Source of the DNA: DATAFT01 sp035544635
GTDB taxonomy: Bacteria > Acidobacteriota > Thermoanaerobaculia > Multivoradales > Multivoraceae
DNA length: 13,611 nucleotides
Assembly: GCA_035544635.1 (NCBI GenBank)
Contig: DATKDQ010000126.1
Location: 1-13,611 of the forward strand
Reading direction: 5' to 3'
The notes below the pieces were generated by a model. It did not search any database, was not told the DNA's origin, and worked only from the letters and a program-made list of their open reading frames with translations. Positions 12,103 to 13,611 of the stretch are shown piece after piece (within the stretch, counting starts at the first letter, position 1; every line of letters begins with the position of its first letter). Position numbers and translations under genes: made by a program.

Positions 12103-13611
12103 TCATGACGCCGGCCGCGACACCTCGACCAGCGGGAGCGCATAGACCAGCACGCGGTTCCCGGCGTGGTCGGCGACCAGGAGCTCCCGCGTGTCGGGGT
12201 CGATCGCGAGACCGAGCGGCCGGGGCTTGCCGTTCGCGATCGGAGGCAGCACCAGGGTCGCCGCCAGGCGGCCGCTCGCCTCGAACAGCCACACCCTGCC
12301 CTCCGCCGGATCGCTGGCGTAAACGGATCCGTCCTCGTCGACCGCGAGGTACGGCTTGTCGAACACGGCTTCGCTGCGCCAGCCCGGCACCCGCCAGGTG
12401 GCGAGCGTGAGATAGCGGCGGTCGATCCGCTTCACGCGCTGGTTCCAGGTGTCGGCGACCAGGAGCGTGGCGTTCCAGTCGGTCGCGATCCCGACCGGCT
12501 CGTCGTACTGCTCGGGACCGACGCCGCCCCGACCCAGGGTGCGTCGCAGCCCGCCTCCGGAAGAGAAGACGATCAACCGCTTGTTGCCGGTATCGGCGAC
12601 GACCAGGTCCCCGTCGAAGCCCGCGGCGATGCCGCGCGGACCGTAGAACACCGGCTCCACCACCGCCTCGCCGGATCCGGCGACCGGAGCGTTGCCGAAT
12701 CGGCCCCACTTGCCCGCGAACCGCCCGCCGGCATCGAAGCGCTGCACCCGGTGGTTCCAGGTGTCGCTCACGAAGATCTCGCCCGACGGTGAGACGGCGA
12801 CCCCCCAGGGCTCGTTGAGCTGGCCGTCGCCGAGTTCGAGCGGCCCGGCGCCGTCGGGGTCGATGCACCCCGAGGCCTCCCCGCGGCCCACATCGCAGCG
12901 GCTGCCGAACGCGCGCCGCAGCGTGCCGTCGCGCTCGAGGATCACGATCCGGTGGTTCGCGGAGTCGGCGACGATCCGCGCGCCGTCCGCCGCGATATCG
13001 ACGTCGGTGGGCTGCGCCAGCGCCACGCCGTCGTAGCGACCGGCGAGGATCGTGGTCGGCTGGGGAGAGATCTGCGCGCCCGCAACGAGCCCCGACGCGG
13101 GTGCCGTCGAGGCGAGCTCGCCCATGCCCAACGACCCCAGACCGAGCGGCGCCACGTCCTCGCGGACGTACATGTCGAACTCCTGGCGCGGATCCCACTT
13201 CACCGCGTCGATGTGGGAGTAGTCGCGGTGCATCGCCATGCGCCACAGCAGGCGCCGGCGCTCGGGATCGCGCAGCACCTCGAGCAGGTCGCGGGGACCC
13301 ATCGAGGCGTAGCCCTGGCGCGGCCACCAGATCAACCGGTACTCGCGCTTGACGTATCCGCTCGCCACCAGCGGCCACGCGGCCTCACGGTTCTTCGGTC
13401 CGCTGAGGATCACGGCCGCGCCCTGGGCGAAGTGGGGCTGGGTCGCCCAGGTGCGGCTCTTGGGGTAGTCGCGCAGGTACCAGACGAAGGGCCAGGAGCT
13501 CTGGTCGTCGTAGGCGACGAAGAGCTCGCGGTCTCCGGCGGAGCGCTCGCTGATGAGCTGGATCTCGCGCATCGCCCGCTTCACGTCGGGGCTGCCCTGG
13601 GCGTAGGAGAG
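12103..13611 (-). CDS. C-terminal part of an Agl23/GT39-like membrane protein fused to a six-repeat NHL propeller (5' end outside window)
   Basis: The frame is open to the window edge (visible 502 residues, beginning LSYAQGSPDVKRAMREIQLI), so the start lies outside. Residues 1-150 resemble the soluble tail of TIGR03663 / Agl23-type proteins, large membrane proteins related to family 39 glycosyltransferases: YAQGSPDV, then a WPFVWYLRDYP strand and IWWPRQGY. No membrane helix is visible, so that part must be upstream. Residues about 195-490 form six NHL repeats with the recurring [EP]xGIAxxxxGxxxVxDTxNxRVxxF pattern (QPTDVDIAADG, EPWGVAVSPSG, GPRGIAAGFDG, EPVGIATDWNA, KPYLAVDEDGS, RPLGLAIDPDT), enough for one complete propeller. 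A CX9C pair in a DPDGxGPLxLGDG loop between repeats 1 and 2 suggests a disulfide and an extracytoplasmic position. Such propellers usually bind proteins or glycans. The NHL call is firm; the Agl23 call is from memory and moderate. Confidence 0.8.
   Translation of the reverse strand, partial: LSYAQGSPDVKRAMREIQLISERSAGDRELFVAYDDQSSWPFVWYLRDYPKSRTWATQPHFAQGAAVILSGPKNREAAWPLVASGYVKREYRLIWWPRQGYASMGPRDLLEVLRDPERRRLLWRMAMHRDYSHIDAVKWDPRQEFDMYVREDVAPLGLGSLGMGELASTAPASGLVAGAQISPQPTTILAGRYDGVALAQPTDVDIAADGARIVADSANHRIVILERDGTLRRAFGSRCDVGRGEASGCIDPDGAGPLELGDGQLNEPWGVAVSPSGEIFVSDTWNHRVQRFDAGGRFAGKWGRFGNAPVAGSGEAVVEPVFYGPRGIAAGFDGDLVVADTGNKRLIVFSSGGGLRRTLGRGGVGPEQYDEPVGIATDWNATLLVADTWNQRVKRIDRRYLTLATWRVPGWRSEAVFDKPYLAVDEDGSVYASDPAEGRVWLFEASGRLAATLVLPPIANGKPRPLGLAIDPDTRELLVADHAGNRVLVYALPLVEVSRPAS

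Noticed and set aside
12026..13378. A 450-codon minus-strand frame overlapping the NHL gene in another frame.
   Set aside because: Arg/Gly/Ala-rich translation with no motif. The NHL frame on the same strand has six clear repeats and explains the region.
1..13611. tRNA genes, CRISPR arrays, insertion sequences and prophage genes.
   Set aside because: I saw no cloverleaf-type sequence, no regularly spaced repeats, no transposase or integrase motifs and no phage structural genes on either strand. A proper search with tRNAscan-SE and a repeat finder was not possible here.

Overview
This is a very GC-rich bacterial chromosome segment, densely packed, with many GTG/TTG starts and 4-bp start/stop overlaps. 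An atpD-atpC end, a class-2 pyrF and an Rrf2 regulator mark it as bacterial. Base composition and gene style would fit a Rokubacteria/Methylomirabilota-like or deltaproteobacterial-type soil lineage, but that placement is only inference. I see no tRNA, rRNA, CRISPR array, insertion sequence or phage gene. No gene-free stretch exceeds about 230 bp.

Layout. (1) 2-1043, plus strand: the 3' end of atpD and all of atpC, the distal end of an F1 ATP synthase operon. (2) 1035-3756, minus strand: a compact six-gene run reading leftwards. It holds a secreted protein, two tiny membrane proteins, a HAD hydrolase, an Rrf2 regulator and a short lipoprotein that probably starts at CTG. Its last gene overlaps the tail of atpC. 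(3) 3861-8096, plus strand: a sugar-polymer module of GT2 glycosyltransferase, pyrF, GT2 glycosyltransferase and a flavoenzyme. The flavoenzyme matches the eukaryotic type of UDP-galactopyranose mutase closely. A short Nudix-like remnant lies after pyrF. (4) 8304-10938, plus strand: two overlapping tandem CNNM/CorC-type membrane proteins (DUF21 + CBS pair + CorC/HlyC domain). (5) 10924-13611, minus strand: a membrane flippase-like protein preceded by the C-terminal part of a large protein. In that protein an Agl23/GT39-like tail is fused to a six-repeat NHL propeller. It runs off the window edge.

How they fit together. Regions 3 and 5 both point to envelope glycan assembly. The mutase would supply UDP-galactofuranose, the GT2 enzymes would transfer sugars to a lipid carrier or polymer, and the flippase-like protein with its Agl23-like neighbour would handle lipid-linked sugars across the membrane. 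The most noteworthy points are the eukaryotic-type mutase in a bacterial operon, the NHL-fused Agl23-like protein beside a flippase, and several unusual small-scale translation and promoter arrangements (CTG start, 14-bp tandem duplication with a five-codon mini-ORF, interlocked palindromes).
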